This document shows, piece after piece, positions 58,957 to 64,000 of a DNA stretch of 64,000 nt (positions are counted from its first letter, which is position 1; every line of letters starts with the position of its first letter). The notes below the pieces were generated by a model, which searched no databases, was not told where the DNA came from, and saw nothing but the letters and a program-made list of their open reading frames with translations. The stretch comes from Anarhynchus alexandrinus (lineage: Eukaryota; Chordata; Aves; Charadriiformes; Charadriidae), in assembly GCA_008711295.1 (NCBI GenBank), contig VUYV01000007.1, forward strand, positions 8,093,522 through 8,157,521, read 5' to 3'. Made by a program: the position numbers and the translations under genes.

Positions 58957-60131
58957 ATTGTCTGAACCTCCAGCAAAGTGCAGCCCACCCCCAGCTCAAC
59001 CGGCGCAGGAGCCTGTTCAGTATGCAGCTCAGCAGAGCCTTTAACATTTCGCAGAACAGATGCCCACTGAGCATCTTGAAACAAATCCAAAGGTAGCGGT
59101 GACGGCTGCTGTCAGGGAAACAATAATCCCATGGCCTTGCCAGCATCAGCTGCGCCGCAGCACCGGAGCTGAGCCACGTGCGACGGAGGCTTCTGCTGCT
59201 GCGTGCTTTGTCTGATGAAAGGAGCCCAGCCGGAGGTAGCCCGGGCAAGCAGAGGTGGAGATGTGGTGTCAGAGACCATAATCTTCTCATCAGCCAAAAT
59301 CTCCTTCCCTGCACAGCTGGCTGCGAGGAAGGAAATACCGTTTCTGTCTCCGTGCTGCGGGAAGCATCTGAGCACGGGCATGGTTGTCCTGACCCTGCTG
59401 TTGTGCGCTGCCGGGGCGATTCCTGTGCTGGAGGGAGGAGGATGGGAAAGGCTTTGGGAGGAGGATGGAGAGGTGATGGGGTGCTATTGGGGTTCACCAT
59501 TCCCGAGCTGAGATTGTCTCACTGCTGCGAGCTCACGTCAGTCCTCTCGAAACCAGAGGAGGACCTGGCAGCTCTGGAGGCAGAACAGGCGCAAGGAGCA
59601 GGAGGACCAGACCCATCTTCAGGTGGGCTGGGCTCCTCTGCGGCCCTGCGGCTCCTGGCCAGGCTGGACACATGGGAGCCATGCCCTGAGGCATTTGCAG
59701 GCGTGCACAGAGAGGAGAGGTGGCCAGGCAGTCGCCAGGGCAGTTGTCCCCATTTCACACGAGAAGAGGTGGTGGTTCAGGAGCAGGATCAGACAGGTAT
59801 TGAACTGGCCTGGCTTCAGCTGGGAAAGGGTTAATTTTCTTTCTAGCAATTGCTGTGAAAGGAATGTCAATAATACCTATGGGGTTTAGTTGTGGCTAAA
59901 TGATGTTTACACTATTCAAGGACTTTTTCTCAGCTTCCCATAGAAGCATAGACAGAAGGATGGAATGGTCAATGAAATACTCCATACCATAGAGGTCACG
60001 TTCAGTATATACATGGGGGTTAGCTGGGGGGTGGGAATCCACGATCACAGCTCTGGACAGTGCCAATTCACCAGGAGGTGAGAGTGACCCGTGTCATTAT
60101 CATTATTGTTATTATTACTGTTATTTTTCCT

Positions 60132-60132
60132 N
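60132..60132. other. Single ambiguous base (N)
   Basis: One N follows a run rich in TTATTATTATTA and precedes GAACCCACG. It marks an unresolved call in the assembly and has no biological meaning by itself. Confidence 0.99.
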
Positions 60133-61337
60133 TGAACCCACGGTTTGATGAACTGCTTCCGCAGCATCCCTCCTGTCCCTGCGCTGATGCACCGGGTGCT
60201 CCCTGGGAGCAGCCGGGAGCCACGGGCACGGCCGACTGCAAAGGAGGGTCAGCAGAAATGTGGTTTGGGACAGTGGTGTCACCTCATGGCGGGGGGGAGA
60301 GCTTTGTTCCCCCCCGCAGAAATCCCTCCCCGTTGCCCCAGTTGCCCCTGCCCGCCGGGGAGGAGGAACCCATACCGGCGAAGCGCTCAGAGGCTGCTGG
60401 GCGAGGAGCACCGTGGTCTGCAGCCCGCTGGAGGTGGCTGCCTGCATAACGCAGCAGAAAAAGCCGGGGCAGTCGGAAGGGATGGAGCACGACACCGGCG
60501 GCAGGGCTGCCTGCAGGGGCAGGGGGGGCTCATGCACCACCAGGCGCAGGGACGCGTGTCAGGAGCCCCGGGGAGGAGGGCACATCCCTTGCCACGGGCC
60601 CTCGGTGCAGTGCCAGGTTTGGAAATGATGCTCTTAGCGCTGTTTTAATGGCAGCGTGTTGGGCGGGGGGGGAGAGTCATTAAGCAAACGACAGCATCCT
60701 TTTAACTAGTCTCGCTGGCCCAGGAAATCCCCGCTGGCCTGGGAGGCAGCAAGTGCTTTGCTGTGCTGGATGTGCCGGCGCACACGCCGTCCTGATGTGC
60801 TCGGCTGGTAGCAGATGGCGCAGGGCAGAGGGTAATGTGGCTGTCCTCGGCGGACGGCGGTCCCCCGGAGCGTGCTCCGTCCTGTCAGCGTGGGAAGTGA
60901 CAGCAAGACCCTGATGCTCGGCTTACGGGAGAGAGGAGACAGAAAGAAAGAGACGAGGCGGGGGGAATTACAGAGCTCGTCCCAGAAGCTCACAATAATC
61001 ACAATAATAATGCTGACCACCCGCCATGCCCTGCTGCTGACGGGGCTGGAGGGATCCACGCGAGAAGCAGCGATGGCGTTTGTGGGGAGCATGGGGATGG
61101 AAGGTGGGCGGCGAGAGGGGCTCTCCCCTCCCTCTCCATGCCCAACCTGAAACAACTTTTCCTCCTGTCCCGGGCTGTGTGGGGAACATTTGGGAGGGCG
61201 ACAACTTGGGGACCGTGTCTCCTTCAAAAAGCACATTTCACAGGTGGTAGTGGTATTTCTCTGAGTGTGGGGCACGTCTTCACGGGCAGGTGTGAGCAGA
61301 CCCTGCCCATGCTTCTGCCGGAGCCGGGGAGGCAGGG

Positions 61338-61530
61338 GACGGCCACGCAGGGATGCTGTTGATGGCTGTGCAGGGATGCTGGCGATGGCCATGCAGGGAT
61401 ACTGGCGATGGCCACGCAGGAATACTGGCGATGGCCATGCAGGGATACTGGTGATGGCCACACAGGGATACTGGTGATGGCCACACAGGGATGCTGGCAC
61501 TGGCCACGCAGGGATGCTCGTGCAGGCTAG
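61338..61530. repeat. Minisatellite with exact 23-bp unit, about 8 copies
   Basis: The triplet CAG opening each unit (CAGGGATGCTGGCGATGGCC type) starts at 61348, 61371, 61394, 61417, 61440, 61463, 61486 and 61509, so the period is exactly 23 bp with no indel. Unit variants differ by few substitutions (GATGCTGG versus GATACTGG; GCCATGCA versus GCCACACA). Because 23 is not a multiple of three, reading frames cycle through three phases. This explains the long minus-strand frames at 60706-61500 and 61280-61666, which are not taken as genes. Confidence 0.95.
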
Positions 61531-62319
61531 CCATCAGCCTGCCTGGCTCCAGCTGCCACCCAGCTGAGCCAGCCGGGCACAGCGCCCAGCCTAACGAGCC
61601 TGCTCCACCACCGGGCTCCAGCGCAGCGCCTGGGCACAGCTCGCGGGGCCGGGACGGGTACTCCACGCGGTGCCACCGAGCTCAGGCTGCTGCCAGCTCT
61701 GGTGTTTCGTTATGGTATGGACGTGCCCTGAAATCCCAAAGCACAGAGTACTTCCCTCGCTGGAAATGGGATCGGAGGGCAGGCAGTGCTGGGACTCGTG
61801 TGTCCCGCTCTTCCCAGGCCCTGTGCGCAGGGGGACGGGAGCGGGGCACAGACAAGACCCTGGTGAGAGGCTCTGCCCTGGCAGTTTGCTTTGCAAACAG
61901 GCTCCAGCGAAATCAGCCGTGGCTGACACCTCCCCGACAGACTCAAGGGCACACAGGGATGGGAACTCAGTCCTTGCTCGTTGCAAGGAGAGATAAGGGG
62001 AGCGAGTCGTCCGGGCAAGTGCAGAGCCCTTCAGCTTTCACAGCGGGAGACCTTGGTGCAGAGAAATCACCTGCCCCCCCTCCAGGTCTGTCTCGTGGAC
62101 CCAACCGTCCCCGGGACCTGTCCCTGGGACCGTTCTCCCCACCGCAGAGCCGGGGAAAATGCAAATGTGGCAGCTTTTTGTGTGCTTACATCCTGAAGAG
62201 CAACATGGGAACTGTATGTCATTGAACCAGGTCTGAATTCCCTCTCCTCTCCCTGTCTTCTCTGTATGAATAAGCAGCTCCTGATCTCCCTGCCGAAAGC
62301 TCGTGGCTCTCCGGTCCCC

Positions 62320-62565
62320 CAGTGCCACGTTTTAATTAATGTTCACTCTCCAGTCCTGTGTCAGTCACACATGCCACAGTGATACCGGGCGCAGAAGGTA
62401 GTTTATCACAGCAGTCATGAATTCCTTTCAACCCCGAGCAGCCAAACACCCAGAGAGCCTGAGTTTAAAACTCTCCCGCAACTTTAAAATATTCCAGACA
62501 GCCTTCAACATCCAGGAGAGTGCCAAGAGGCAGGCAGGCAAATACAGGAACAATTAATCATTCCC
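62320..62565. promoter_or_regulatory. AT-rich unique block, weak candidate conserved element
   Basis: It contains TTTTAATTAATG, GTTTATCACAG, TTTAAAATATTCC and ACAATTAATCATTCC in otherwise GC-rich surroundings. No coding or repeat signature. Conservation would have to be shown. Confidence 0.28.
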
Positions 62566-63540
62566 TGGCCGAACGGAGCAAGATGAGCTGCTCAGGATTG
62601 TGACGCGTGCCAGCTGAGCAGGGACACAACTCTTTTGGGGAGCAACCCCAATTTCAGAACCGATTCTGATGTTTCACTGCTCTGACACCATAAATCTCTG
62701 GGCGGTTGCTGCCTGCGCGCGCACGACGTGCAAACTCTGCGGCGTGCCGGAGGTGAGCTGGAGACGGGGTTTTGTGCCGCTGCGTTGCTGGTGGATGCGT
62801 CCTGGGCTGTGAAGTGTGCCGGGAGCGCTGCGAAGCAGCGCTGGGGGGGGGCAGAAGGGGCACTGGGAAGGAGGGGAGCAAGGCAGAGGTGGGGTTCAGC
62901 GATGTGAACGGCGGAGGTGTGCTCACCTCTGCTGGGTGAGTCCCCCGGAGGAGAGGGGACCTCATCTCTGCAGGAGAGGACTGGGGGGCACGTGGACCTG
63001 GGGTGCAATGGAGAGGCTTTTCCCTGGGCCACCCAACAAAGTCCCCGGGTCTTGACCCTTACCAGAGCCCACATGCTCCTTGCACAGCTTTCACCCAAAC
63101 CAGAGGTTTAGCAGGTCCTCCTGGCTCCCAGCCGCAGGGATGCTGCGGTCCAGGACCCCGGGCTGTCCTCGTTCCCCAAATCTGGGACACGTGCCTGGAC
63201 GGAGAGCGAGGCAAGCGAGCATGGGAACTCCTACAGCCCCAGCGGTGCCGGTTCACCCTGCTTTGTTGGAAGCTGCTTTTCCCCCCCACTGCCAATCTCC
63301 GTCTCATCTCCACGTTTGAGCTTTCCAGCCAGCAGTGAAATGAGGTCTGCGAGCGACGCCGCAGCGGGGAGCAGGCCGGGTGTGTGGACACAATGGCGGC
63401 GCGTGTCATTAAGGAGAGGATGGAGACTGATGCGCGAGGGGAGAGCTGAGGGCCCCCCTGGTGCTGCCATCAAGGCTCTGAAATGGAAATGCGCGGTCCC
63501 CAGCCCCCCCTCGCCCACCGGTTGGCAAAGGCTCTATTAG

Positions 63541-63680
63541 CAGGATGTGAGTAATCATCTTAAGTAGCTATCAAAGTGCACCAGCTTGTTAAGCATTTAG
63601 CCAGGTTGTGCTGACATGACCTCTCTCCTCAATCTTCTCAGCCTCGGCGCGAGCGGCTAATTACCGGATCACACCTGCCA
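63541..63680. promoter_or_regulatory. Small motif-rich block near window end
   Basis: It holds GTAATCATCTTAAG, a TCF/LEF-like CTATCAAAG, TTAAGCATTTAG and GCTAATTACCGG within 140 bases. It is unique sequence between GC-rich flanks. The remaining 320 bases to the window edge show nothing specific. Confidence 0.25.
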
Positions 63681-64000
63681 CACGCCTTCTCCCCCTGCAG
63701 AAAGGACAGGTCGGATCCAACGTGTTGCTTAGGACAGTCATCTTCCCGATGTCGTCCCCCACCTTTTCTTATTACTAGTAGCCACGCAGGAGCGGGGGAA
63801 AGCCCCCTCGCGAGCAGTGGCGTTAACAGCTGGAAACCCCCAGAGCAAAGGCTGCTCCAGCGGATGGCAGGGGCTGGTGGCTGTGGTCGGGGCACACACA
63901 CGGCGCTGGAGCTGCTAGGAAAGACCCACTGTGGGTTTTGGAGGCTGCTGGAGGCGCATGTCTCATGGCTGGCACGGGCGAGCAAGCTGGGGACTATGCG

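Larger units (their letters stand above)
37561..64000 (+). other. ACSF3: Last visible ACSF3 intron, at least 26.4 kb, no further exon found
   Basis: No segment encoding the expected C-terminal motifs (WIRGRTSVDIIK, GGYK, GKIDK types) was recognised on the + strand to the end of the window, so this is treated as one long intron. Its contents are CR1 copies at 42135, 48258, 50601, 53481 and 58778, TA-rich tracts at 58738-58956, a 23-bp minisatellite at 61338-61530, an AAAC/A-rich stretch near 55836-55875, and AT-rich islands listed separately. The stretches 37561-39300, 45000-46900, 55000-58700 and 59000-61300 are GC-rich or mixed sequence in which I see nothing specific. A small exon could still have been missed by eye. 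Confidence 0.6.

Noticed and set aside
59178..59834. 218-codon plus-strand frame
   Set aside because: It looks like chance openness in GC-rich intron; the peptide has no family signature.
60706..61500. 264-codon minus-strand frame
   Set aside because: Half of it is the 23-bp minisatellite read in cycling phases; the remainder has no known domain.
61338..61530. CRISPR-like regular repeat
   Set aside because: Units are contiguous with no spacers, and the genome is vertebrate.
37561..64000. Possible nested second gene in the last intron
   Set aside because: No set of splice-bounded frames with a recognisable protein, no second CpG-island promoter with clear motifs, and no polyadenylation context were found by eye.

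Overview
The window is nuclear DNA from a vertebrate, almost certainly a bird. The evidence is a split, intron-rich gene with GT-AG junctions, a CpG-island promoter, and several CR1 LINE fragments ending in the avian-type ATTCTATG tail. No bacterial-style operon, rRNA, tRNA or CRISPR array was recognised. One ambiguous base (60132) points to a draft assembly. I cannot name the species.

One protein-coding gene is clearly supported: ACSF3, on the + strand. It encodes the mitochondrial malonyl-CoA/methylmalonyl-CoA synthetase of the ANL (acyl-CoA synthetase) superfamily. Six coding exons were read by eye and join in frame: 4220-4921, 6411-6566, 16747-16901, 17392-17537, 22785-22897 and 37434-37560. 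They give 466 codons plus one base. Human ACSF3 has about 576 residues, so the C-terminal roughly 110 residues are missing. Those carry the D of the TGD motif, the hinge and the catalytic lysine. The remaining exons were not found and probably lie beyond the right edge, which makes the last intron at least 26.4 kb.

Layout: 1-640 is GC-rich flank with a 19-bp minisatellite. 640-1250 is a CpG-island promoter with a GC box, a CCAAT box and a striking array of TGACATCA-type sites spaced exactly 21 bp apart. A non-coding first exon probably ends at 967. The 5' UTR intron runs to 4189. The coding part then spreads over introns of 1.5, 10.2, 0.5, 5.2 and 14.5 kb. From 37561 to 64000 there is only intron. 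It holds young CR1 copies (42135, 48258, 50601, 53481, 58778), a TA-rich tract, a 23-bp minisatellite (61338-61530) and several AT-rich islands.

Those islands sit in GC-rich surroundings and are dense in homeodomain, POU, PBX-HOX and forkhead-like motifs. They look like conserved non-coding elements (candidate enhancers), but conservation was not tested. I found no convincing new multigene system. The best leads are the 21-bp phased promoter array, a 16-bp homeodomain palindrome at 50067, and the enhancer-like islands of the last intron.
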